Shown piece by piece: positions 1 to 6,670 of a stretch of 8,792 nt of DNA. This DNA is from an uncultured Alphaproteobacteria bacterium (GTDB lineage: Bacteria > Pseudomonadota > Alphaproteobacteria > Puniceispirillales > UBA1172), in assembly GCA_937952245.1 (NCBI GenBank), contig CALFYS010000104.1, forward strand, positions 1 through 8,792. Direction: 5' to 3'. Position numbers and translations under genes: made by a program. The stretch's first letter is position 1. Every line of letters begins with the position of its first letter. The notes under the pieces are model-generated. The model did not search any database, had not been told where the DNA came from, and saw only the letters and a program-made list of their open reading frames with translations.

Positions 1-385
1 GGCCATAGGCCATCGCGCGGCCATCATTAACTTGGGCATCTTCAACTTGGGCATCATTATCTTGGCACGCTTGCAGCTGCCAAAAATATTGCCCTTCCGC
101 CCCAAGGTGGTGGTTTTTCAGAAAATTGAAACCATGTTCTGCCCAGGCGCGATGGGTCTCCTCGCCTGTTTGGAAATAAGCATTGGCGTAATTGAAAACA
201 AATCGGGTGGAGCTGACCAAATGACGGGTATCCGCGTCATAGATCGTGCCATCATCAAGAAAATGATGAAAAAACCCGCCCTTTTCGTCAAAGGCGTGGG
301 GGGCATAAAAATCAAGAATTGAGCTGATATGCATTTTTAAAAAATCAGCGGATTCAAAATCAATTAGCGCATCATGTTTTCTCAT
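1..385 (-). CDS. AGE-family sugar isomerase/epimerase, D-mannose isomerase-like (partial, 3' end beyond left edge)
   Basis: Only the first 128 codons are present, with no stop before the window edge. The reading frame is open throughout. It reads as the N-terminal third of an N-acylglucosamine 2-epimerase (AGE) superfamily (alpha/alpha)6 barrel. Seen: GGFFHHFLDDGTIYD (residues 36-50), TRHLVSSTRFVFNYANAY (53-70), a Trp at 102 and the AYG motif at 126-128. The HLVSSTRFVFNYA stretch is the signature I associate with bacterial D-mannose isomerases (mannose to fructose) rather than renin-binding-protein-type epimerases. The ATG overlaps the TGA of the ATPase gene by one base (TGATG) and lacks a good Shine-Dalgarno, so translation is probably coupled. 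As last visible gene of the glycoside operon it would process the hexose released by the upstream GH63-type hydrolase. Residues 111-120 contain a five-residue tandem repeat (DAQVE/DAQVN). Cellobiose epimerase or glucose/mannose isomerase (YihS-like) activity cannot be excluded. Confidence 0.82.
   Translation of the reverse strand, partial: MRKHDALIDFESADFLKMHISSILDFYAPHAFDEKGGFFHHFLDDGTIYDADTRHLVSSTRFVFNYANAYFQTGEETHRAWAEHGFNFLKNHHLGAEGQYFWQLQACQDNDAQVEDAQVNDGRAMAYG
26..55. repeat. 15-bp tandem duplication inside the AGE-family gene
   Basis: Two adjacent 15-bp units (26-40 and 41-55) share the 12-base block AACTTGGGCATC (29-40 and 44-55). The repeat is in frame and encodes DAQVE-DAQVN on the minus strand, so it adds five residues without breaking the gene. 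It falls in a linker-like acidic segment between the Trp at residue 102 and the conserved AYG. Confidence 0.8.
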
Positions 386-1437
386 CACTTGCAAGAAAGC
401 CCATCTTGATCAAAGAAATGAATACGCTTTCTTTCCAATTTAAGCTGCACTTTATCGCCAACTTTATAGGTGACTTTATCATCAACCCGAACCGTCATCA
501 CGCCAAGATTCTGGCATTGGACATAGATAAAACAGTCCGACCCCAGATATTCATAAAGCACCACTTCACCCGAAACATCACCTGATTTTGCCGTGACGGT
601 GATATGTTCCGGACGAATACCGCATTGGATCGGCTGTTGGCCTGATTTCAATGAACATGGCAACACCCCATGCCCTTCAAGAGCAAAGCCTTGATCGGTC
701 ATGCGGCCGTCCAGCACATTCATTTTTGGACTGCCGATAAATTGCGCCACAAAAAGTGTTTTCGGGCTTTCATAAAGCTCCCTTGGCGTGCCGACCTGTT
801 CAACCACGCCATCGCGCATCACCACAATTTTATCCGCCAGCGTCATGGCTTCGACCTGATCATGGGTGACATAAATCATCGTGGCTTTCAGCTGTTCGTG
901 CAATTTGGCGATTTCAAACCGCATCTGCACGCGCAAGGCGGCATCAAGATTGGAAAGCGGTTCATCAAACAAAAAGCCTTTTGGCTCGCGCACAATCGCC
1001 CGGCCAATAGCCACACGCTGACGCTGGCCGCCGGATAATTCTTTCGGGCGCCGTTTGAGGTAAGCATCAAGCTCAAGGATCGACGACGCGTGCTTTACTT
1101 TTTCAGCGATCACATCAGCCGCCACCCCAGCGGTTTTCAGGCCAAATCCAACATTTTCTTCGACATTCATATGCGGATAAAGCGCGTAGGATTGAAACAC
1201 CATAGACAGCGCCCGTTCTGATGGCACTTTATCGGTGACGCGATCACCATCCAGATAAATTTCACCGTAACTGGTTTCTTCAAGCCCTGCGATCATCCTC
1301 AATAGCGTTGATTTCCCGCACCCTGATGGCCCCACAAAAACAACCATCTCACCATCTTTAATGTCGAGATCAATGCCTTTGATGACCTGAACATCACCAA
1401 ACCATTTTTCAATTTTTTCAAGTTTAATAGCGCCCAT
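385..1437 (-). CDS. CUT1-family sugar ABC transporter ATP-binding protein (MalK/UgpC/MsmX type)
   Basis: This cytoplasmic ATPase powers the sugar importer encoded upstream. Residues (350-aa form): Walker A GPSGCGKS 36-43, Q-loop Gln82 in VFQSYALYPHM, ABC signature LSGGQ 134-138, Walker B FLFDEP 155-160, D-loop SNLD 162-165, switch His192 in THDQVEAM. A C-terminal regulatory/TOBE region from about 235 includes GIRPEHI at 273-279. Length is normal for MalK-type proteins. The frame is open back to an ATG at 1509, but that would add 23 residues overlapping the hydrolase gene. I chose the ATG at 1437 because AAGGAG at 1445-1450 sits 7 nt upstream; the adjacent ATG at 1440 is only 4 nt away. The stop TGA overlaps the next start by one base. 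Placement after the glycosidase, rather than beside the permeases, is a minor peculiarity. The exact substrate cannot be read from the ATPase. Confidence 0.96.
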   Translation of the reverse strand: MGAIKLEKIEKWFGDVQVIKGIDLDIKDGEMVVFVGPSGCGKSTLLRMIAGLEETSYGEIYLDGDRVTDKVPSERALSMVFQSYALYPHMNVEENVGFGLKTAGVAADVIAEKVKHASSILELDAYLKRRPKELSGGQRQRVAIGRAIVREPKGFLFDEPLSNLDAALRVQMRFEIAKLHEQLKATMIYVTHDQVEAMTLADKIVVMRDGVVEQVGTPRELYESPKTLFVAQFIGSPKMNVLDGRMTDQGFALEGHGVLPCSLKSGQQPIQCGIRPEHITVTAKSGDVSGEVVLYEYLGSDCFIYVQCQNLGVMTVRVDDKVTYKVGDKVQLKLERKRIHFFDQDGLSCK

Positions 1438-1444
1438 CATGGGT

Positions 1445-1451
1445 CTCCTTA
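1445..1451 (-). promoter_or_regulatory. Shine-Dalgarno of the ATPase gene, overlapping the hydrolase stop codon
   Basis: On the minus strand the sequence TAAGGAG contains both the TAA stop of the hydrolase (1451-1449) and a strong AAGGAG site. The site lies 7 nt before the ATG at 1437. This decides the ATPase start and implies translational coupling. Confidence 0.8.
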
Positions 1452-2732
1452 TGCGGGTGCGATTTGTTGCGATGGGCTTGCCCAAGCAAGCCATAATGCC
1501 GCTGTCCAAGAAAAGTCACGACCAATACATCCCGCGCCACTGACCGGATCAAAACATTCATAAAATCCGGAAAGTTCAATCACTTTGCGCAAATCCAGAC
1601 GCATTTTTTCAGCCATCTCCAGCTCACCACATTCTTTTAAACCCATGGCGATCATATAATTGACCTGACACCAGAGCGGCCCACACCAATACCGCTGGCT
1701 GTCAAATAACGTGGCATCAGGGTCCCAACTGGATTGACCAAACTGCGTTTTCGCCGCGATACGTTGAATATGCGCTAAGGTATTGGCGCGCTGTTCAGGG
1801 GAACCCGCGTCCGCGTAAAAACAAAGCGCGCTGGCATTAGAAAACCCTTGGGCAAACTCTCCTGTCCGAACATCACGGGCACAGAAGGCGTTAAATTCTG
1901 GATTCCAAAAATAATCAGCATGGGTCTCAGCATGGCTTATCCAAGTGCTGATTTCGTCAATATGATCATCAAAGCCCAGTTGCTTGGCCAGCCAAAGCAG
2001 ATCACGATCCGCCCGCAAGAGGATAAAGAAAATCCCCGGGTCAGCCATTAAGAACGGCCCTTGATTGGTCAGCTGTTTTTGATCCCATCCATGGTCACGG
2101 CCAAATTTTACGATGGTGATATATTTATCATATTCTTCCTGTGTGGGGCGTTGAGCCGGATCCGCGTGTTTAATATCTTTACGCTGATAGGCTTCTAATT
2201 CAGGGTCAATTTTCATATTCCCCAAGCCTATTTTCCAATCAGGACAATTATCGCGTCCAGTCTCCCATGGATGGACGGTGCAAACCACTTGAGCCGCGTC
2301 CGGTGTCCGGTAATGATGCCACCATTGATGCCATTTCAACATCGGCGCAAATAACGCTTTGGCATGGGGGATGGCGGCATCGCCTTGTTCTTTCAACATC
2401 TGCGCAACAACGCTGGCCAACACGGGCGGTTGTGAAATGCCGGTGCCATCTATTTGACCATTGTTGGTTTGCCAGATTTTAGGCCCGGGGAAATAATCAT
2501 CATCATCATGACGGAACACAATTGACGGGATCATCCCATCATGGGCTTGACCTTCGACCAGTGTTTTCAATTCCTGCCACGCGCGATCTTTATTGATGGT
2601 GGCGTGCCCCAAAGCGATAAAGGCTGAATCCCAATTCCATTGAAACGGATAAAGCCGTTCGGTTGGGATGGTGTATCCCCCTTTATCATTTTTTTGCAAA
2701 ATGGCTCTGGCTTTTTGATCAAGTTCTAACAT
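1449..2732 (-). CDS. GH63-type glycoside hydrolase, mannosylglycerate/glucosylglycerate hydrolase-like
   Basis: This is a predicted cytoplasmic (alpha/alpha)6-barrel hydrolase of 427 aa with no signal peptide. Family-typical segments in order (427-aa numbering): PTERLYPFQWNWDSAF near residue 23, GMIPSIVF and DYFPGP near 66-84, VHPWETGRDNCPDW near 153, QRYWCGPLW near 346, and FYECFDP with FSWTAALWLAW near 390-417. By analogy with bacterial glucosylglycerate and mannosylglycerate hydrolases, Asp161 (in GRDN) would be the general acid and Glu392 (in FYE) the base. Length agrees with that family (about 410-450 aa). A GTG at 2738 overlaps the permease stop, but AAAGGG ending 8 nt before the ATG at 2732 favours the ATG. 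The neighbours (importer and mannose isomerase-like gene) suggest hydrolysis of an imported small glycoside. Mannosylglycerate, glucosylglycerate or another short alpha-glycoside all remain possible. Confidence 0.85.
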   Translation of the reverse strand: MLELDQKARAILQKNDKGGYTIPTERLYPFQWNWDSAFIALGHATINKDRAWQELKTLVEGQAHDGMIPSIVFRHDDDDYFPGPKIWQTNNGQIDGTGISQPPVLASVVAQMLKEQGDAAIPHAKALFAPMLKWHQWWHHYRTPDAAQVVCTVHPWETGRDNCPDWKIGLGNMKIDPELEAYQRKDIKHADPAQRPTQEEYDKYITIVKFGRDHGWDQKQLTNQGPFLMADPGIFFILLRADRDLLWLAKQLGFDDHIDEISTWISHAETHADYFWNPEFNAFCARDVRTGEFAQGFSNASALCFYADAGSPEQRANTLAHIQRIAAKTQFGQSSWDPDATLFDSQRYWCGPLWCQVNYMIAMGLKECGELEMAEKMRLDLRKVIELSGFYECFDPVSGAGCIGRDFSWTAALWLAWASPSQQIAPA

Positions 2733-2737
2733 TAACA

Positions 2738-3967
2738 CTACCCTTTAACACTTCCTGCTGTCAGCCCTGACACAAGATATTTTTCAAACCATAGGAATAT
2801 GACCAGAACAGGTACGGTCGCCACCACCGACCCGGCCATCAAATGCTGGCGCGGCACTTCAGATGAGTTCAACGACACCACGCCGCGCGATAAGGTAAAG
2901 ATCTGGAAATCATCCAAGAACATAAACGCGAATAAAAATTCATTCCACGCGATCATGAAGACATAAAGCGATACAGACGCCAAGGCGGGCAACGCCAAAG
3001 GCATGGTGATTTTGGTGATCACCTGCCAGCGCGACAGTCCATCCATCAGGCCTGCTTCTTCCAATTCTGGCGGCAGGCCCCTGAAATATCCTTGCAACAT
3101 ATAAAGCGCCACAGGAATGGTGGTGGCGGGATAAACCACCATCAACCCCAGCAATGAATCGCGCAATCCTAATTGGGAGAAAATGGCGTATAGCGGGATC
3201 ACCAAAACAATCGCCGGCACCATATAAATCAACAGGATTGACCGCGATAAAAACAACTGCCCCGGGAACCGAAGCCGCGCCACGGCATAAGCCCCAGGGA
3301 TGGCAAATAATAAGGTTAAGACCACCGTCACCACAGAAACAATGGCTGAATTCAAAAGGAACGTGCCGAAATGATAATCGTTGAACAGTTCAATATAAGA
3401 CCGGAATAGTGAGGCCATGCCTTGGGTCAGGTCGATTGAAAAATCGAGAGGGTTCTGCAACAGCGATTGCTGATTTTTCAAGCTGGTCATGACCATAATA
3501 TAAAACGGGAGTGCCACAAAAATTGAAAACAGCAACAACCCCATGCCTTTAAACAAGCGGATCAATAGCATTTCGACACGGTAGCGTTTTGCCCGCCCCG
3601 CTTCATACCCATCAAGGCATAAAGCCAATGACCCCACGACCAATCCCGACCATATCAAGAGCGCGATAATCTGGCTGAAGATTTGCTGAGTGATCGAGGT
3701 TGAAAACGGCTCAAGCCCTGATGTGACGAGCAAAAGAATAACACCCCCCACGGCAACAAGACCAAGGCTGATCTTATTGCGCTGAGCCGGCGTGATCATC
3801 ACAACCGCCAGCCCTGTCACCAAGCCTGCTAACGCCGCCAACCCAATGCTAGGCACCACAATAAGTCCGGTGATCAACATCAACAACAGCCCGGTGACCG
3901 TCATCCAAACACCGCCCCAAAGAGCGCCGATCATCCCTGCTAAAATCGTGATACTGCCAAACCGCAT
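2738..3967 (-). CDS. CUT1 sugar ABC transporter permease, MalG type, with N-terminal membrane extension
   Basis: This is an inner-membrane permease of 409 aa. The C-terminal part, from about residue 140, is a standard MalG-like core: TM1 near 143-162, then the transmembrane block, and the cytoplasmic EAA loop ELEEAGLMDGLSRWQVITKITMPLALP (about 301-327) that docks the ATPase. MalG-type proteins are usually about 270-300 aa. Here roughly 130 extra N-terminal residues contain about four hydrophobic stretches (about 5-33, 35-59, 66-83, 98-117) ending in a positively charged segment, GRAKRYRVE. The ATG overlaps the preceding permease stop by one base (TAATG). AGGA lies about 9 nt upstream, supporting this start and hence the extension. 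It pairs with the upstream MalF-type permease to form the channel. The function of the extension is unknown; it could aid assembly or partner contact. Confidence 0.93.
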   Translation of the reverse strand: MRFGSITILAGMIGALWGGVWMTVTGLLLMLITGLIVVPSIGLAALAGLVTGLAVVMITPAQRNKISLGLVAVGGVILLLVTSGLEPFSTSITQQIFSQIIALLIWSGLVVGSLALCLDGYEAGRAKRYRVEMLLIRLFKGMGLLLFSIFVALPFYIMVMTSLKNQQSLLQNPLDFSIDLTQGMASLFRSYIELFNDYHFGTFLLNSAIVSVVTVVLTLLFAIPGAYAVARLRFPGQLFLSRSILLIYMVPAIVLVIPLYAIFSQLGLRDSLLGLMVVYPATTIPVALYMLQGYFRGLPPELEEAGLMDGLSRWQVITKITMPLALPALASVSLYVFMIAWNEFLFAFMFLDDFQIFTLSRGVVSLNSSEVPRQHLMAGSVVATVPVLVIFLWFEKYLVSGLTAGSVKG

Positions 3968-5247
3968 TAGGCGTCATCCTGTGGTGAAAATTTAAAGAAC
4001 AGAATTGAAAAACTGAGCAACACAACAAAGACCACAACAGCGACCGCCGCCCCTGCCCCAAGGTTTGATACAGCAAAGGCTTGTTCATAAACATCAACGG
4101 TCAACGTGCGCGTGCCCGCCGCGCCACCTGTTAGCAGGAAAATATCGTCAAATTTATTGAAGGTCCAAATGAACCTTAATAAGAACAACACGGATAAAAT
4201 GCCCAACAATTGCGGCAAGGATAAATACCAGAACTGCTGAAATGGCGTGGCGCCATCCATTTCCGCCGCTTCATACATATCAGATGGAATCGACTGCATC
4301 CTTGCCAGAATAAATAAAAATGACAGCGGAAAATATCGCCACGCTTCAAAAGTGATAACCGTGGTCAGCGCCATGGGGAAATTGATCGTCAACCCAAGGA
4401 TTTCAACACTAATGTCTTTTTGCCCTAAGAAATTAATCGGCCCTTCGACCATGCCCATCTGCTGAAGCATAGCGTTGAACGTCCCCCCTGGCCCCGCATC
4501 AAGAAGCAAGACCCATGCAAAAGCAACGGCGATAACAGGGGCGACATAAGGAAATAAAAACAGCCCCCTTATGACAGGACGACCGACAAAAGATGTGTTT
4601 AAAATTTGCGCGGCGAATAAGCCCAAAACCAACGCCCCAAGCGTGCCAAAAATCGTGTAGTAAAACGATACCCGCAAGACTGTCCAAAATTCATCAGCGG
4701 AAAAAACTTTTCTGAAATTATCCAAAGTAAATGACAGGCTGGTCAGCACATTGACCGTGTCATAACTGGCGATTGGCTTAGACGACCGTGCCCTGATGCC
4801 ATTGTCAATATAGGCTTGCTTGACCAATGCTTGTAATTTTAAATCCAACCGCTTGCCGCCATCGATCGTGCCAATATAGCAACTAAGGTTGGGGGTATCC
4901 AGTTGGCAATTCTCCGGCACGGTTAATAGGGTTAAACCTTCGGGTAAAGTGTCGGTGAACACAACATTGGTGAGCGCTTCTTTTTTCGATGAATTTCTGA
5001 TCCGATACCGAAGCGTCACTTCTTGGTCAGCGGTTTTTGGGCGCGGTTTTAATTGTTCATTAAACATCGGGCGCGCGGCGCGCAAATCACCCAATTCAAC
5101 AGATTTAAAACTGATCCAAAAATTGGCCAGCAACGGCAACAGCACAATGCCCAAAACAATTAAAAATGTCGGCAACAACATCCGATACGCAAGAAAACGT
5201 TCGCGTTTTGCTAGGGCACCGACGTGTTTTGGGGGCTGGTGATTCAT
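3967..5247 (-). CDS. CUT1 sugar ABC transporter permease, MalF type, with DUF11-like periplasmic loop domain
   Basis: This is an inner-membrane permease of 426 aa. TM1 spans about 22-46. The large segment from about 47 to 185 lies before the next transmembrane helix (about 190-212) and should face the periplasm. Within it, about 72-145 reads as a DUF11-type beta-sandwich: an N-terminal strand EVTLRYRIRN, the hallmark LTNVVFTDTLPEGLTLL (92-108), Cys114 and Cys123 flanking a short loop (possible disulfide), then CYIGTIDGGKRLDLKLQALV. The permease core follows, with the EAA loop YEAAEMDGATPFQQFWYLSLPQ (325-346). An in-frame TGA two codons upstream fixes the ATG at 5247 as the furthest possible start. 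The Shine-Dalgarno is poor, and the gene follows a hairpin, so expression is probably lower than that of the binding protein. Permease identity is firm; the domain assignment rests on motif recognition. Confidence 0.94.
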   Translation of the reverse strand: MNHQPPKHVGALAKRERFLAYRMLLPTFLIVLGIVLLPLLANFWISFKSVELGDLRAARPMFNEQLKPRPKTADQEVTLRYRIRNSSKKEALTNVVFTDTLPEGLTLLTVPENCQLDTPNLSCYIGTIDGGKRLDLKLQALVKQAYIDNGIRARSSKPIASYDTVNVLTSLSFTLDNFRKVFSADEFWTVLRVSFYYTIFGTLGALVLGLFAAQILNTSFVGRPVIRGLFLFPYVAPVIAVAFAWVLLLDAGPGGTFNAMLQQMGMVEGPINFLGQKDISVEILGLTINFPMALTTVITFEAWRYFPLSFLFILARMQSIPSDMYEAAEMDGATPFQQFWYLSLPQLLGILSVLFLLRFIWTFNKFDDIFLLTGGAAGTRTLTVDVYEQAFAVSNLGAGAAVAVVVFVVLLSFSILFFKFSPQDDA

Positions 5248-5255
5248 TCTTCAGG

Positions 5256-5303
5256 CTATTTAAAATAAAAATTAAAATCAGGGCAGCATCCCGACTGCCC
5301 TGA
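5256..5303 (-). terminator. Intercistronic hairpin with T-rich tail (attenuator or mRNA-stabilising stem)
   Basis: Between the binding-protein stop and the first permease, the minus strand shows TCAGGGCAG, an 8-nt loop, then CTGCCCTGA: a perfect 9-bp stem at 5278-5303. It is followed by a T-rich stretch (5256-5277) in the direction of transcription. The tail is interrupted by A residues, so termination is probably partial. In many binding-protein-dependent operons such stems raise the binding protein to permease ratio; that role here is inferred. Confidence 0.72.
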
Positions 5304-5316
5304 AAAGATCATAGGA

Positions 5317-6657
5317 TTATAGCGCTTTATGCTTAGCCACAATTTCAGCCGCAGCATCGTCAAGTGAAATTTCACCATCAATATACTTACGGATAACCTG
5401 TGACATCACACGAGCGTTAACCATTTTTGACGCGGTGGCCAGCTGGCCATCAGCAACACCCCAACGATCACCTACAGACAGACCTTCAATAATGCTGTTG
5501 ATCACCTGTTGTGGGTAGATATTGGCCAGTGGTTCTTTCCGGTCAACACCAACGTCTAGGCTTGCCCAAAGCTTTTCATAGTCTTTGTTGCCGCCAAACG
5601 AGCCTGAACGGACAGGGAATTTACCTTCAGGAGCCATGCCGAGCCAGTCGCCATACCCTTTTGAGACAACAAACTTGACGAATTCCGCCGCAACATCTGT
5701 GTTTGCATCCGCTGTAATACCGAGATAACGCACATCAGCATAAGCCGCGCCAGCATCGTTCCCTGGACCTGAGAATACGGTCACAAAACCTGTATCTTGA
5801 GCCAGTTCTTTGGTTGTTGGATCGCTGTTAATGGTGACAGGAGCGCTATCACGCAAGCCGCCCAATTCATCCAACAGAGATGGTGACCAGATGATCATCG
5901 CGGCGTTACCACCAAGATACTGTTCACGTGACTGCTTCCAGTAAAGGTCGCCTTCAGGTGACGCGTCCGCAATCGTCTTATAGAAAGACAAAACGTTCTT
6001 CAGCTTATCGGTATCTTCATTGACAGAACCATCGGCATTAACCGGTGAATAACCAGCGGCCAATGAGATATGTTCGATCAACTGCATCATGTAGGTTTCG
6101 TCAATCTTTGTTGCTGCCACAAAACCATACATTGATGGTGGGTTGTGCAAAGCAGCAATCGCGGCTTCGATGTCAGCAAAGGTCTTCGGTGCTTTCAGGC
6201 CATTGGCTTCAAACAAATCCTTGCGGTAAACAACCAACTGTGTCCATCCATCTGTTGGGACAGAAACGATTTCACCGTCTGACTTGGCCATGTTCAATGG
6301 ACCTGAAGCAAAAGTGTTTTTGCCCAAGTCTTCAATCACATCGGTGGCCGCGCCGGTATCAAGGATACCTGCTTCGGCAAACGGCAGAAGGTGCTGAACA
6401 GTATGGTTCAAGACATCAGGCAATTCACCCGCGGCAAAAGCCGCTGTTGCGCGAGTTGCAATGTCTTTTTCTGTAACAGCGACAACGTTGACGGTATGAC
6501 CAGTTGCCGCTTTAAAATCATCAGCGATTTGCTGCTGGCGAGCCATACGATCAGGCTGTTCTTCCATTGTCCACATGGTGATTTCATCTGCCATGGCTGA
6601 TGAAAGCATTGTTGCTGAGAGCAGAACACCTGCCCCTAATTTAATCAATTTCTTCAT
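5317..6657 (-). CDS. Periplasmic sugar-binding protein of CUT1 ABC transporter
   Basis: This is a 446-aa extracellular solute-binding protein of the MalE-like family that delivers the glycoside to the permease pair. It starts with a classic Sec signal: MKKLIKLG, a hydrophobic stretch, then SAMA before DE, with predicted signal peptidase I cleavage after residue 23. No lipobox is present. The mature protein begins EITMWTMEEQPDRMARQQQIADDF, the usual first beta-strand and helix of cluster-1 solute-binding proteins. Further typical segments are GELPDVLNH, SVPTDGWTQLVVYRKDLFEANGLKAPKTF and GNAAMIIWSP. The start is supported by AGGAGG at 6663-6668, 5 nt before the ATG. The gene begins 10 bp after the repressor stop and is followed by the intercistronic hairpin. 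The mature protein has no cysteine. Ligand identity cannot be read directly; context suggests a small glycoside rather than a long oligosaccharide. Confidence 0.95.
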   Translation of the reverse strand: MKKLIKLGAGVLLSATMLSSAMADEITMWTMEEQPDRMARQQQIADDFKAATGHTVNVVAVTEKDIATRATAAFAAGELPDVLNHTVQHLLPFAEAGILDTGAATDVIEDLGKNTFASGPLNMAKSDGEIVSVPTDGWTQLVVYRKDLFEANGLKAPKTFADIEAAIAALHNPPSMYGFVAATKIDETYMMQLIEHISLAAGYSPVNADGSVNEDTDKLKNVLSFYKTIADASPEGDLYWKQSREQYLGGNAAMIIWSPSLLDELGGLRDSAPVTINSDPTTKELAQDTGFVTVFSGPGNDAGAAYADVRYLGITADANTDVAAEFVKFVVSKGYGDWLGMAPEGKFPVRSGSFGGNKDYEKLWASLDVGVDRKEPLANIYPQQVINSIIEGLSVGDRWGVADGQLATASKMVNARVMSQVIRKYIDGEISLDDAAAEIVAKHKAL

Positions 6658-6662
6658 TCATT

Positions 6663-6670
6663 CCTCCTCA
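6663..6670 (-). promoter_or_regulatory. Strong Shine-Dalgarno of the binding-protein gene, overlapping the repressor stop codon
   Basis: On the minus strand TGAGGAGG merges the repressor stop (TGA, 6670-6668) with a near-ideal AGGAGG site 5 nt before the ATG at 6657. It is the strongest ribosome site in the operon, in keeping with high binding-protein output. A second, out-of-frame ATG at 6661-6659 lies too close to the site to be used. Confidence 0.8.

Noticed and set aside
32..322. Rightward open frame of 96 codons at the left end
   Set aside because: It is antisense to the AGE-family gene, whose open frame and recognisable motifs on the minus strand explain the region.
1438..1509. Extended N-terminus for the ATPase starting at an ATG at 1509
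   Set aside because: The extra residues do not resemble the ABC ATPase N-terminus, they overlap the end of the hydrolase gene, and an ideal ribosome site sits 7 nt before the ATG at 1437.
2496..2509. ATC trinucleotide microsatellite
   Set aside because: It encodes the acidic run in HDDDDYFPGP near a conserved hydrolase motif; it is short and explained by repeated Asp codons.
2733..2738. GTG start for the glycosidase overlapping the permease stop
   Set aside because: The AAAGGG site is only about 2 nt from the GTG but 8 nt from the ATG at 2732, so the ATG is preferred. The difference is two residues.
5067..5083. GC-rich alternating GCGC tract resembling a palindromic site
   Set aside because: It lies inside the permease coding sequence, encodes an Arg-Ala-Ala-Arg run, and has no tail or partner site.
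4889..5242. Rightward open frame of 117 codons antisense to the DUF11-like loop of the permease
   Set aside because: No motif or ribosome site, and it is fully explained as the antisense of a conserved domain.
6045..6476. Rightward open frame of 143 codons antisense to the binding-protein gene
   Set aside because: It lies wholly within a well-supported gene on the other strand and shows low-complexity, basic, Gln-rich composition typical of a shadow frame. No recognisable domain.
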